IMG/VR virus record: IMGVR_UViG_3300050119_000128
Location: 1-45,306 of that record
Strand: one strand, 5' to 3'
Length of the DNA: 45,306 nt
From: a virus
Numbering within the stretch: the stretch's first letter is position 1; every line of letters begins with the position of its first letter. A program made the translations under genes and the position numbers. Under the pieces are notes generated by a model. That model searched no databases. It saw nothing but the letters and a program-made list of their open reading frames with translations, and was not told where the DNA came from. Shown one piece after another: positions 30,644-39,716 of the stretch.

Positions 30644-30660
30644 CGAACGGGGTCCTTGCT

Positions 30661-31056
30661 ATGACAAGCCCGTTTCAAGATGCCGCCGCATTAGCTTCCA
30701 CTGCGATCGACGACGTGTTCGGAGAACAGTTCACGCTCGATCCGATGGCGACTGGCGTCGATGTCAACGGTCGTGGCGTGGCCGATCCAGACCGTGCAGC
30801 GCAAACCTTCACGGCGACGTTCATCGACAGTTATGCCCGCGCCGACAGCGGCCCGGCGCGGCAGCAGGGCGTCACCGCCGAAAAGCCCGGCCATGCATCG
30901 AGCCGGCCGCAGATCTCGTTCGATGCCGCGGCGCTGCCCTATGCCGTCAAGCGCGGCGACCGGGTGACGCGCGCGTCCGACGGCTCGCTCTATCAGATGG
31001 CCGAGCCGCGCAAGGTCGACACCATCCGCGTGCTGGTCGATCTCAACAGGATTTAA
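30661..31056 (+). CDS. Head-tail connector / neck protein
   Basis: A 131-residue protein following the capsid. The C-terminal half, PQISFDAAALPYAVKRGDRVTRASDGSLYQ then PRKVDTIRVLVDL in part, is a pattern of small phage head-tail joining or attachment proteins (gpFII-like). The ATG at 30661 is chosen; the longer frame from 30607 reads through the terminator-like hairpin. Confidence 0.65.
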   Translation: MTSPFQDAAALASTAIDDVFGEQFTLDPMATGVDVNGRGVADPDRAAQTFTATFIDSYARADSGPARQQGVTAEKPGHASSRPQISFDAAALPYAVKRGDRVTRASDGSLYQMAEPRKVDTIRVLVDLNRI

Positions 31057-31062
31057 TGGATC

Positions 31063-31845
31063 ATGTCGCTGTCGCGCACCGCACTCCGTCTTACGGCGAT
31101 GGAAGCGCTGCGACCGTCGGCGATCGTGTTGGCCGGAACGGCAGGCCCGTGGCCGACCTTGGCGGCGCAATACGTCTTCGACAGTCGTCTCGATCCGATC
31201 GGCGATCTTAAGGACGACGAAAGGCGCCCGGTTGTCGTCATCTATACCGACGACGATAGCGGCGATGCGGGGCAGAAGGCCGGCGGCCCGCCGTTCAAGC
31301 GCGACGTTGATCTTATGTTCGAAATCTCGGTCGCCGCGATGGTGACCGACGACGGCGCTACCTACGCGCCTGGCACCCCGCTCACCGACGGAGAGTTGGA
31401 AGCCTCGCTCGATCTGTTGGAAGCGCAAATCCGCTTTTCGTTGATGTACGCGCCGTGCGGCGTGCTGTGGCGCAATCTCACCGGCCGCCGCGTCACCAGC
31501 ATTCATTCGGCGCCGAAACGCACATCGGAAGAAAGCGCGCGGCTCGCCATGCGCACGCTGCGCCTGAAGACGACGATCCCAGACGATGATTATGTCGCCG
31601 CCCCGGCGACCGCCCTCACCGGAAACGATCGGCTGCCGGAGCCGCTGAAAAGCGTCATCGCCGCTCTGGCGAGTGGCAGCTATGGCGCCGCGCTTGGAGC
31701 CGGTCTTGCGCCGCCGGCGCCGCAGATGCCGGTGGCGACACCGTTGCAGACGGTCACTTTCGATATGCAGCCTAGCGCGCCGCCGGCGCCGCTCGATGAC
31801 ACCAAGCCGCAGATCAATTTCGAAGCCGACAATTTGCAGGGCTGA
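31063..31845 (+). CDS. Hypothetical tail protein, possibly tail terminator
   Basis: A 260-residue protein between neck and sheath. Its N-terminal 190 residues (LRPSAIVLAGTAGPWPT, DDERRPVVVIYTDD, EISVAAMVTDD) have an alpha/beta pattern like small tail-terminator or Mu gp37-type proteins. The proline-rich tail ends in INFEADNLQG. The family is not sure. It overlaps the next gene by TGATG. Confidence 0.6.
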   Translation: MSLSRTALRLTAMEALRPSAIVLAGTAGPWPTLAAQYVFDSRLDPIGDLKDDERRPVVVIYTDDDSGDAGQKAGGPPFKRDVDLMFEISVAAMVTDDGATYAPGTPLTDGELEASLDLLEAQIRFSLMYAPCGVLWRNLTGRRVTSIHSAPKRTSEESARLAMRTLRLKTTIPDDDYVAAPATALTGNDRLPEPLKSVIAALASGSYGAALGAGLAPPAPQMPVATPLQTVTFDMQPSAPPAPLDDTKPQINFEADNLQG

Positions 31846-32135
31846 TGAACATGGACAAGTTTTTCGTCAAGCCGGCCGTCGCCGGCGCCCGCGTTCCCGA
31901 TCCCGCCTCCGGCGATCCGCTGCCGGCCGCCGGCGCCTGGAAGCCGCGCGTCAAGTTCTGGCTGCGGCGCCTGGCGCAAAAGGAAATCGTCGTAGCGACG
32001 CCGACAAGCCCTGCGCCGCCGGACACACCGGCCGTGCCAGCGGCCGGCACCGTGCCGGCAGCGCAGCATAGTCCCGCAGCGCCGGCGCACGGCGCCAGCG
32101 CCTACATCCACGCCCCGTCAAATTCCAAGCGCTGA
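31845..32135 (+). CDS. DUF2635-like protein (Mu-like tail gene)
   Basis: A 96-residue protein. FFVKPAVAGARVPDPASGDPLPAAG then FWLRRLAQKEIVV is the DUF2635 signature (F-V-K-P, D-P, L-P, G, F-W-x-R-R-L) just before the sheath gene, as in Mu-like phages (gp38). The C-terminal half is a proline/alanine tail. Start by TGATG overlap. Confidence 0.8.
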   Translation: MNMDKFFVKPAVAGARVPDPASGDPLPAAGAWKPRVKFWLRRLAQKEIVVATPTSPAPPDTPAVPAAGTVPAAQHSPAAPAHGASAYIHAPSNSKR

Positions 32136-32167
32136 TCGCTTAGCCCATCGTCAGGAGAGACACGATC

Positions 32168-33700
32168 ATGGCCGACGTTGCCTTCAACAACATTCCCGGC
32201 AATCTGCTGGTGCCGTTCTTCTTCTGGGAGACGAATTCCGGCGGCACGCCGTCCGCCGGCAATGCGCGCATGCTGCTGGTCGGGCAGAAGACCACGGCCG
32301 GCGGTGCCGCCGCCGGCGTGCCCTACGGCCCGATTGCCTCGGAAACCGACGCCGTGGCGCAGTTCGGCATGGGCTCGATGCTGCATACGATGTACAACAT
32401 CGCCGTGCGCAACGCGCCGTTCCAGCCGGTCTATGCGCTGCCGCTGGCCGATCCGGCCGGCGTCGCCGCGACCGGCTCGATCAACATCAATTCCGGCACC
32501 GCGCTCGGCGTTACCGGCGCCGCCATCCTTCTGGTGATGGGGCGCCGCGTCGTGGTGCAGATCAACGCCGCCGACAACGCCGCTACCACGGCTGCGGCGA
32601 TCGTCGCCGCCATCAACGCCGCCAACCTTCCAATGACCGCTGCGGTCGACGGCACGCACAGCTATCAGGTCAATTTGACCGCGCGCCATGTCGGCGCGCT
32701 CGGTAATGCCATTATCGTCAAGGTGGCGACCAATGAACCAAACGCGATCACGCCGACCACGGCTGCGGTGACCGCGCTGGCCTCCGGCACCGGCGTTCCA
32801 GATCTGGCGGCGCCGCTCGCGGCGCTCGGCGACCAGGAATATGATTGGATCGGCGCCCCCTATGCCGACACCACATCGCTTAATTCCGTGCGCGACTTCC
32901 TCTCCGACAGCGCCGGCCGCTGGTCGCCGATCGAGCAACTGTTCGGCCATTATACCGGTGTGATGTTCGATACGCTGTCGAACCTCTGCACCTTCGGCGC
33001 CGGTCGCAACGATCAGCACGTCTCTATCATGGGCTCGACCGTCTCGCCGACGCCGCCCTGGGAATGGGCCGCGGCGCTCGCCGCGCAGGAAGTGCAGCAC
33101 CTCGGCACCGCGCCGGAACTGTCGCGTCCGCTGCAGACGCTGGTGCTGCAGGGTGTGCTGCCGCCCGACGATAGCTCGACCCGGTGGGATGTCACCGACC
33201 GGCAGGCGCTCTATTCCAACGGCATCGGCGGCTACAAGGTGACCGTCGATGGCCAGGTCGCCATCGACCGTCTAGTCACCACCTACCAGCTATCGCCGCA
33301 GGGCGTGCCCGACCGCACCTTCCTCGATATCGAGACCATGGGGCAGGCGATGTTCGTGCCTCGCTATATGCGCAACGCGGTGACCAACGCGCACGGCCGC
33401 ATGGCGCTGGCCGACGACAATCCGTTCGGGCTGTCCGAAATCTGCACGGTCAAGGATATCCGTAACACGGAAATCCACGCCTATAACGACCTGATCGCGC
33501 TCGGCGTGGCGGAAAATCTGCCGGTCTTCGCCGCCAATGTGGTGACGGTGCGCAATTCGAGCAATCCTGATCGCGTCGATTCGTTCATTCCGGTCGACGT
33601 GGTCAACCAGCTCCGCATCTTCGCCGGCAACGGCACCTATTACCAGCAGTTCGCCACGGCGAGCGGCCAGCTCTCGGTGCCGGCGCCGGCATCGTCCTAA
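32168..33700 (+). CDS. Contractile tail sheath protein, Mu gpL-like
   Basis: A 510-residue sheath protein. FNNIPGNLLVPFFFWETN at the N-terminus and ARMLLVGQK are typical for the family. Central domains are Ala/Gly-rich. The C-terminal part has RTFLDIETMGQAMFVPRYMR and NPDRVDSFIPVDVVNQLRIF, the sheath core. It polymerises around the tube and contracts on infection. The downstream order tube, chaperone, tape measure confirms it. AGGAGAGA precedes the ATG. Confidence 0.95.
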   Translation: MADVAFNNIPGNLLVPFFFWETNSGGTPSAGNARMLLVGQKTTAGGAAAGVPYGPIASETDAVAQFGMGSMLHTMYNIAVRNAPFQPVYALPLADPAGVAATGSININSGTALGVTGAAILLVMGRRVVVQINAADNAATTAAAIVAAINAANLPMTAAVDGTHSYQVNLTARHVGALGNAIIVKVATNEPNAITPTTAAVTALASGTGVPDLAAPLAALGDQEYDWIGAPYADTTSLNSVRDFLSDSAGRWSPIEQLFGHYTGVMFDTLSNLCTFGAGRNDQHVSIMGSTVSPTPPWEWAAALAAQEVQHLGTAPELSRPLQTLVLQGVLPPDDSSTRWDVTDRQALYSNGIGGYKVTVDGQVAIDRLVTTYQLSPQGVPDRTFLDIETMGQAMFVPRYMRNAVTNAHGRMALADDNPFGLSEICTVKDIRNTEIHAYNDLIALGVAENLPVFAANVVTVRNSSNPDRVDSFIPVDVVNQLRIFAGNGTYYQQFATASGQLSVPAPASS

Positions 33701-33727
33701 TCTTTCCTTCCTCTCCCGCCTTAACCC

Positions 33728-33752
33728 GCGCGGCGGCTCGCCGCCGCCGCGC
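33728..33752 (+). other. Intergenic GC hairpin
   Basis: A 10-bp stem gcgcggcggc with gccgccgcgc, loop TCGCC, between sheath and tube genes. No T-run. Confidence 0.5.
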
Positions 33753-33781
33753 CGCACCGCTCTGACAAAAGGACAAACCCC

Positions 33782-34159
33782 ATGGCGATCGACGGTCAAT
33801 TCGGAGGCCGCGTGACCTTCCAGTTTGCCGGCCAGTACATTCCGCCGGCCGATGGCGATATCGTGCTCGACGTGGCCAAGCGCGAGGTTGATGCCAAGTC
33901 CAACCAGGACGAAAGCACGGCTTACATGATGAAGCCGAAGCCGGTCGCCGCCAAGATCAAGCTGCGCCACATCACCGGCGTGGATTGGGACGCGATCATG
34001 CTGCAGATCGGCAACTGCACCATCGTCGAGGAGAACAACGGCCGCACGCATCTGTTCACCAATACGCGGTTGACCGGCAAGCCGGAGGTGAACGTCTCCA
34101 CCGGCGAGGTCGACGGCCTTTCGGTGACCGGCGGCGTCTATACCCGCCTCGATCAGTAA
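33782..34159 (+). CDS. Tail tube protein, Mu gpM-like
   Basis: A 125-residue tube protein: GRVTFQFAGQYIPPADGDI at the start, TAYMMKPKPVAAKIKLRHI in the middle and VDGLSVTGGVYTRLDQ at the end match the Mu-like tube family. It forms the inner channel. AAAAGGACAAACCCC precedes the ATG. Confidence 0.92.
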   Translation: MAIDGQFGGRVTFQFAGQYIPPADGDIVLDVAKREVDAKSNQDESTAYMMKPKPVAAKIKLRHITGVDWDAIMLQIGNCTIVEENNGRTHLFTNTRLTGKPEVNVSTGEVDGLSVTGGVYTRLDQ

Positions 34160-34208
34160 GTCGCCGGCGTTTCGCTAACCTGAGACAACCGTGAAAGAGC
34201 TACTGCCC

Positions 34209-34568
34209 ATGACCGACCAGAGCCAAACCAAGCCCGCCAAGGTGACCGCACCGGAAACGATTGTGTTGCCGCTGCGCAAGCCCATCACCGTGCACGGCGA
34301 TGCGGGACCGAAGGAACTCAAATCCCTGACGCTGAAAATGCCGAGCGGGCGTCTGGTGCGCCGGCTCGGCGAGCCGTTCACCACCAAGAACGAGAGCGAC
34401 GGCGCCGGCGGCGTGCGCTTCGAGTTTCGCGTCAATCCGGCGTTGGCTTCCGAATATCTCGCCGAGATGAGCGGCGTCGAGGCCGATCTGCTCGACCAGA
34501 TGCATGCGCGCGACGTGCTCGATGCCTTCGACGCGATCGTCAAAATGCTGCGCCCTATCGAGGGCTGA
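34209..34568 (+). CDS. Tail assembly chaperone, gp41-like
   Basis: A 119-residue acidic chaperone that keeps the tape measure in form during tail assembly. IVLPLRKPITVHG then ELKSLTLKMPSGRLVR and a helical DAFDAIVKMLRP end match the Mu gp41/TAC family. GTG 34191 would add six residues; the ATG at 34209 is preferred. Its stop overlaps the start of the next frame, which is in the -1 frame relative to it (34565-34708), so a -1 frameshift fusion is probable. No canonical slippery heptamer is obvious. Confidence 0.85.
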   Translation: MTDQSQTKPAKVTAPETIVLPLRKPITVHGDAGPKELKSLTLKMPSGRLVRRLGEPFTTKNESDGAGGVRFEFRVNPALASEYLAEMSGVEADLLDQMHARDVLDAFDAIVKMLRPIEG

Positions 34569-34708
34569 GAGACATCGCCGACGTTCTGGTGTTTGATCTC
34601 GGTTGGCGCCCTGCCGACGTTGAAGCCCTGACTCCTCCCGAAATGCTCTACTGGATCGAGCGCGCCGTCGCGCATGCGCGCAAGCGCAAGAGCCGCAACA
34701 GGAAATGA
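34565..34708 (+). CDS. GpE-like small protein, likely from -1 frameshift
   Basis: This frame is open across the end of the gp41-like gene and gives LRDIADVLVFDLGWRPADVE, then ALTPPEMLYWIERAVAHARKRK, which fits the GpE+E' family (short helical region with D-I-A, a W-R-P step, and L-x-W). It lacks an ATG; GTG 34589 is the only standard internal start. The frame is -1 to the chaperone, as for lambda gpG-GT and P2 E-E'. Stop at 34706-34708. The tape measure starts three bases later. Confidence 0.7.
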   Translation: MRDIADVLVFDLGWRPADVEALTPPEMLYWIERAVAHARKRKSRNRK

Positions 34709-34711
34709 GCG

Positions 34712-36763
34712 ATGGCCGGCCAAATCCTAGAAGCCGAACTTCGCATCACCGGCTCCGACAAGACCGGTGCGGCCTTTGCCGGCGTGCTGAAACACGCGCA
34801 GGAACTGAAATCGCAGATCGCCGGACTCAACAATATGCGCATCGGCGGCGCCGATTTCCAGGCCGCCGCCAAAGCCGCGCAGCAGGCGGCCGTCGGCGTG
34901 CGCAATCTGCGCATTGCCGAACAGGAGGTGACCCGCAGCGTTGTGCTCGGTAATGCCGCATTGGAGACGCGCATAGGCCTGATCGGCCGCATGCAACAGC
35001 GCTGGCAGGGCGTGGCGCAGAATCTCGGCTACATCGCCGGCCCCGCCGTGCTCATGGGCACGCGCAAGATGGTCAGCAGCGGCGCCGATATCCAATCGAA
35101 AAAAGTTAACATGCAGGCGGCCGGCATTCCCGACGCGGAAATCGCCGCGACCGTCGAGCGTGGTGGGGCCCTGACGTCGCTCTATCCAAATATCAGCCTT
35201 GCCGAGATTTTGGAGCGCTACAAGGAATTGCGCTCGGTGCTGGCGCACACGGAGGAAGCACCACAACTGATCGGCCCAGCCATTCAAGCCGCATCGGCGA
35301 TGAAGGCGCTGGGGCTTTCGACCGAGGGTCTACCGTTCGCCTACAAGACGGCCGAAGTCGAAGGACTGGCACAGGACCCGAATCGCTTTCGCAATTTTCT
35401 TGATGCTTACGTCAAGGCTGTGCAGGTGATGGGTGCGACCATCACGCCGGAAGCGATGCTGCGCGGTGCGCAGCAATTGAAGGCCTCGGCCGCGCTGCTC
35501 TCCGATCGTTTTAAAGACACGACCTATCTTTCGATGCTGCAAGGCATGGGGACGCGGGCCGGCGCCGGCGTCAATGACGCCATCGCACAGATGCTCGGCA
35601 ATTTCCAGGGGCAGCATTCCGCCGCCAAGCAGTTTGTCGCGCTTGGTCTCGCCAACGAGGGGGATTTCGACAAGACCAAGACCGGCCAGATCATGGGGTT
35701 AAAGCCAGGGCGGCACATCAAAGACTTGCAGATGGCTACCCATGACCTCGATTTTTATGTCTGGAAAAAGCTTGTTCCGGCCATGGTGGCGCACGGCTAT
35801 ACGACGATGGAGCAGCAGGTAGCCGAGGCCATGCGCTTGTTTCCCGACAAGCGCGCCGGCGCAGTGATCGCGCAATTGATCCAGCAACAGGCGAGCTATG
35901 AAAATCACGGTGTGATGTACGGGAAGGCACACGGCCTCAACGGGACCGACTTGATCCCGAAGAATACGATTGCCGCCTTCGATTCCTTCACCACGGCGCT
36001 CAAGAGTTTAGCCGGCGTGGCCGCAAGCCCGATCATGCCGGTGGCGGCGCAGGCGCTGTCGAATATGGCGCATGGCTTGGGGGCGGCCCAGGAATGGGCG
36101 CTGGCCTGGCAGAAGCGTAATCCGCAAGCGGGCGAGATCGCCGCAACCGGTGCTATTGTCGGCGGCCTCTACTACGGCACGAAGTTGAGCTACGGACTAC
36201 TGCGCGGCGTTTTCGGCGGCGGCGCGGCCTTGCGCGGTTCTGCCGCCGCGCTCACTTCTTCGGCCGCCGCGCTCGACGCCGCCGCCGCGCGGCTCGGCGG
36301 CGGCAGCGTTGCGAAAGATCTCGCCAAAGTTGCCGCTGGTGGGGCCGTCGTTGGCGCCGGCGTTGTTACCGCGCTCACCGTCGGCACCGTCGGGCAAGCC
36401 TACATCATGTCGCAATATCCGGAATATTTCGACACCGACAATCCCTACGCCACCGACATGGCGCATCCCTACCGCTATGGCGGCGACGAGCATCTGACCG
36501 ATCGCAATCGCGGCCAGATCACGCTGGACGACATTCACGCCGCGATCTATGGCGGCGACGCCGCAAAGCCCGGCATTTCCGGCAGCGCCGATATCACCAA
36601 TAAGATCACGGTCGAGCCGTCACCTGATTTCATCACGCGCATCGAGACGATGATCTCGAATGCGCTGCATGGCATCAGTGTCAACGGCGTGCTGCCGACC
36701 GGCACCACCGGCTCCGTCGGCACCTCAATGCCGGAAGTAAACCCCGCCGGCCGTCACTGGTAG
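34712..36763 (+). CDS. Tail tape measure protein
   Basis: A 683-residue helical, Ala/Gly-rich protein that sets tail length. N-terminal AAFAGVLKHAQELKSQIAGL is coiled-coil. About residues 485-570 include an Ala/Gly-rich hydrophobic part (VAAGGAVVGAGVVTALTVG). The length would suggest a tail of about 100 nm by the usual ~1.5 Angstrom per residue. AAATGAGCG precedes the ATG. It ends just before the inverted repeat at 36768. Confidence 0.9.
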   Translation: MAGQILEAELRITGSDKTGAAFAGVLKHAQELKSQIAGLNNMRIGGADFQAAAKAAQQAAVGVRNLRIAEQEVTRSVVLGNAALETRIGLIGRMQQRWQGVAQNLGYIAGPAVLMGTRKMVSSGADIQSKKVNMQAAGIPDAEIAATVERGGALTSLYPNISLAEILERYKELRSVLAHTEEAPQLIGPAIQAASAMKALGLSTEGLPFAYKTAEVEGLAQDPNRFRNFLDAYVKAVQVMGATITPEAMLRGAQQLKASAALLSDRFKDTTYLSMLQGMGTRAGAGVNDAIAQMLGNFQGQHSAAKQFVALGLANEGDFDKTKTGQIMGLKPGRHIKDLQMATHDLDFYVWKKLVPAMVAHGYTTMEQQVAEAMRLFPDKRAGAVIAQLIQQQASYENHGVMYGKAHGLNGTDLIPKNTIAAFDSFTTALKSLAGVAASPIMPVAAQALSNMAHGLGAAQEWALAWQKRNPQAGEIAATGAIVGGLYYGTKLSYGLLRGVFGGGAALRGSAAALTSSAAALDAAAARLGGGSVAKDLAKVAAGGAVVGAGVVTALTVGTVGQAYIMSQYPEYFDTDNPYATDMAHPYRYGGDEHLTDRNRGQITLDDIHAAIYGGDAAKPGISGSADITNKITVEPSPDFITRIETMISNALHGISVNGVLPTGTTGSVGTSMPEVNPAGRHW

Positions 36764-36767
36764 TGCC

Positions 36768-36797
36768 GTTATACGCACGCCGCGTTTTGCGTATAAC
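36768..36797. other. Perfect inverted repeat between tape measure and gpN-like gene
   Basis: GTTATACGCA (36768-36777) and TGCGTATAAC (36788-36797), a perfect 10-bp inverted repeat with a ten-base centre CGCCGCGTTT. Unlike other hairpins in the structural region it is AT-rich. It could be a protein-binding operator or a processing hairpin. Confidence 0.6.
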
Positions 36798-36815
36798 GCC
36801 TAGGAGATCGCGCCG

Positions 36816-38105
36816 ATGACCGCTCTGCGCGATTGGTTGCAAACCCTGTGGCCGGCCTCCTACATGGGCTCGCCGTTTTATTTCGACCGCGACGGTTCGC
36901 AAGGTGGCCGCGGCGTCGTCGTGCACGAGTTTCCGCACCGCGACGATCCGTTCAACGAAGACCTGGGGCAGAACCCGCGTTATTACGATGGCGAAGCCTA
37001 TGTGCACGGCGACGACGCCGATGCGCAGGCCAACGCCTTCGAGGAAATTCTCGCTTCTCTCGGTCCCGGCATTCTGGTGGTGCCGACGCGCGGCCCGGTC
37101 AATGTCCGGCTGCTGACGTTCAAGCGCACAAACGACAAGGACAAGCTCGGTTACATCGCTTTTTCCGTCAAGTTCGTGCGCGAGGGCGCCGCGACCGCGC
37201 TGATCTCGGTGCCGCTTGCCGGGCGCCTGGTCGGTGTTGCTGCCGACGCCGCTGCTGCGGCGATTGCGGCGAATTTCTCCTCTGCCGTGGTGACCGTCGG
37301 CCAGCCAGATTTCGTGGTCGAGGCCGCCGTCGACGGCGTGCAGATGGCGGCAGCGACGATCGATGCCGCGCGGCAGGCCTGGGCGGTCGATCCGGCCGTG
37401 TCGGCACAACTGCGCGATGGCGTCACGGCGCTGATGGCCGCCGCGCCTGTGCTGCTCGCCGATGCCGCGCCGGCAACAAGCGATGTTTCCGCCTTCGCGT
37501 CGACTGTATCCTCTTTCGTTTCATCGCCCTCGACCGATGCACCGACGCTTCTTGCGCAGGCGGTCACCGGCATGGTGCGCGCGCTCGGCGCTGCTATCCC
37601 GCCAGACAGCGCGGCACCGGCGATGCTCGACTTCGCCGCCGTCTTTGCCGATGCCGTGACCTCGCCGCCTTTGTCGCCCTTGGCCGCCGTTGCCGCCGGC
37701 AACGTCGTCACCGCCGATCAACTGGCGCGGCTCTCGGCCTTAACCGCCTGGGCCGAGGCGCTGGCGCTTGCCTCTTATCCCGACCGCCCGGCCGGCGTCA
37801 CCGCGCGCGCCGATTGCGTGGTGCGTTTCGATGCCGAACTGGAAGCCGCCTATGGCGCTGCCGGTGCCGGCCTGTTCGTCGCTATCGAAAACCTGCGCGC
37901 CAGCGTCGTCGACTACCTGACGCGGCTGATCAACGATCTGGCGCCGGTCATTGAGATTGAGGCCTCGGCCTCGATGCCATCGCTGTGGTGGGCCTGGCGG
38001 CTCTATGCCGATCCGTCGCGATCGAGCGAGCTGGTGGCGCGCAACGCCGTTCGCCACCCCTCGTTCATGCCGCAGACGTTCTCGGCGCTGGCGCCGGCGC
38101 AATAG
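36816..38105 (+). CDS. DNA circularization protein, Mu gpN-like
   Basis: A 429-residue protein. The N-terminal 95 residues have LWPASYMGSPFYFDRDG, GVVVHEFPHRDDPFNEDLGQ and a RYYDGEAYVHGDDAD region, the DNA_circ_N pattern of Mu gpN, a baseplate/tail protein. The remainder is Ala-rich helical. The order gpN, gpP, gp45, gp46, gp47, gp48 is that of Mu. GGAG precedes the ATG. Confidence 0.9.
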   Translation: MTALRDWLQTLWPASYMGSPFYFDRDGSQGGRGVVVHEFPHRDDPFNEDLGQNPRYYDGEAYVHGDDADAQANAFEEILASLGPGILVVPTRGPVNVRLLTFKRTNDKDKLGYIAFSVKFVREGAATALISVPLAGRLVGVAADAAAAAIAANFSSAVVTVGQPDFVVEAAVDGVQMAAATIDAARQAWAVDPAVSAQLRDGVTALMAAAPVLLADAAPATSDVSAFASTVSSFVSSPSTDAPTLLAQAVTGMVRALGAAIPPDSAAPAMLDFAAVFADAVTSPPLSPLAAVAAGNVVTADQLARLSALTAWAEALALASYPDRPAGVTARADCVVRFDAELEAAYGAAGAGLFVAIENLRASVVDYLTRLINDLAPVIEIEASASMPSLWWAWRLYADPSRSSELVARNAVRHPSFMPQTFSALAPAQ

Positions 38106-38115
38106 AGGTAACGGC

Positions 38116-39213
38116 ATGGGTCCGGAAGTCGTTACCGTCCTCGCCAACGGCGCGTTGTGGTCGGCGTTCGAAAAGATCGAGGTGCACGCCTCTTTCAAGG
38201 ACGCCGTGCGCACATTCAGCATTCACGGCGCCGCCGAGCCTGGGCCGACGGCGACAGCCTGGACTTTCAAGGCCGGGACCGAGGTCGATATCCTGCTCAA
38301 CGGCGATCTTGCCGTGCGCGGCTATGTCGACCGCTACCAGCCGCAGCTCGGCGAGCATAAGACCGCCAAGTTCGTCGCCTCCGGCCGCGGCAAGGGGCAG
38401 GACTTTTGCGATTGCGCCGCGCTGCATGCGACCGGAGAATTCTTGAACAAGACGCCGTTGGAAATCGCGCAAACGCTCGACCAGTTCGGCGTCGGCATTT
38501 CCAGCGACGTGCAGCTCGATGCCGTTCCGATCGCCCGCATTACGCCCGGCGAGACCGCGTTCCGCACGGTGGAAAAGCTTCTGCGGGCGCAGGGAAAATT
38601 CTTTGTCGGCCAGGCCGACGGCACCATCAAGATCACGCAGGCCGGCCAGTCGCGGCACGCCGGCGGAATTTTCGAGGGCGTCAACCTGAAAGCCGGCCAT
38701 GCCGACCACAACTGGTCGAAACGGCACAGCAAGATCATCGTGCGCGGCCAGCGCCCGCTCGACCACGACGCCGCCAATCTTCAGATCGAGGCGACGGCCG
38801 AGGACAGCGATGTCACGCGCTACCGTCCCGCGCTCGTCGTGCATGACGGCGATCTCGACGCGCCGCGGGCGAAAAAGCGCGCGGCATATCGGCGCGACCG
38901 CGAGGCCGGGCGCAGCCTGAAAGGCAACGAAATCCGCCTGCAGGGCTTTCGCGACGACGGCGGCCTGTTGTGGGAGCCGGGGTTTCTGGTGTGGATGGAA
39001 AGCCCGTTTCTCGACATCACGCAGGACATGGCGATCGAGAGCGTGCGCTTCACGCAAGATCGCAAGCAAGGCAGCGAGAGTGTGCTGTCGCTGGTCGATC
39101 CGCGCGCGCTCGGCGGCAAGCAAGCTGCCGGCGCCAAGGCCGGCGCGGCCTGGTCGACGCAAGCCGGTGAGAACGATCCGACCTCGCTCGATCCCGCGCT
39201 CAGCGGTCAATAG
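38116..39213 (+). CDS. Baseplate hub protein, Mu gpP-like
   Basis: A 365-residue hub protein (late-control D/gpP type). RTFSIHGAAEPGPTATAW, TEVDILLNGDLAVRGYVDRY and LRAQGKFFVGQADGTIKIT are the beta-rich segments typical of the hub. GWFLVWMESPFLDI-like WEPGFLVWMESPFLDI lies near the end. The ATG at 38116 follows GAGGTAACGG. Confidence 0.9.
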   Translation: MGPEVVTVLANGALWSAFEKIEVHASFKDAVRTFSIHGAAEPGPTATAWTFKAGTEVDILLNGDLAVRGYVDRYQPQLGEHKTAKFVASGRGKGQDFCDCAALHATGEFLNKTPLEIAQTLDQFGVGISSDVQLDAVPIARITPGETAFRTVEKLLRAQGKFFVGQADGTIKITQAGQSRHAGGIFEGVNLKAGHADHNWSKRHSKIIVRGQRPLDHDAANLQIEATAEDSDVTRYRPALVVHDGDLDAPRAKKRAAYRRDREAGRSLKGNEIRLQGFRDDGGLLWEPGFLVWMESPFLDITQDMAIESVRFTQDRKQGSESVLSLVDPRALGGKQAAGAKAGAAWSTQAGENDPTSLDPALSGQ

Positions 39214-39224
39214 GCCGATCGACA

Positions 39225-39710
39225 ATGTGGGATGGATTCCCTGAAGGTCCAGACGGCGTCATCGCCGGCCTGCGCCGGGCGCAGCTTATCGCCACCGACG
39301 ACAGCGGCACGCAGCAAAAAGTCAATGTCTCAGGTCTTGCCTCCGAACAGTTGACCAAGCTCGTGCGAGCGATGCCGCACGGATTTGGCTCGAATGCGCC
39401 GATCGGTTCCGACGGCATTCTGATCTCGCTCGGCGGTCGATCCGATCGGGCGCTGATCCTCGGGCTTGAACACAAGGACTATCGGCAACGCAATCTGCCG
39501 GTCGGCACCGCCGTTCTTTATGACGACAAGGGCAACATCGTCTTCGTCAAGGGTGCCAACGGCATCGCCATCGATGCCAAGACCGGGAATGTCTACGTCA
39601 AGCCAGCGCCGGGCAACACACTCTATCTCGGCGGCACCGGCAGCGACGGCAGCTATTCGCCGGTGGTGACGGTCGCCGGGCCGTCGAGCAACGTGCAGGC
39701 GAAAGTCTAG
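39225..39710 (+). CDS. Baseplate spike protein, Mu gp45-like
   Basis: A 161-residue protein of the gp45/V spike type. RRAQLIATDDSGTQQKVNVSG begins an OB-fold-like N-terminus. The middle GGRSDRALILGLEHKDYR and the C-terminus (IAIDAKTGNVYVKPAPGN) form the beta-helix-like tip. This part pierces the outer membrane. Order within the Mu-like baseplate supports it. Confidence 0.9.
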   Translation: MWDGFPEGPDGVIAGLRRAQLIATDDSGTQQKVNVSGLASEQLTKLVRAMPHGFGSNAPIGSDGILISLGGRSDRALILGLEHKDYRQRNLPVGTAVLYDDKGNIVFVKGANGIAIDAKTGNVYVKPAPGNTLYLGGTGSDGSYSPVVTVAGPSSNVQAKV

Positions 39711-39716
39711 GCGCCC

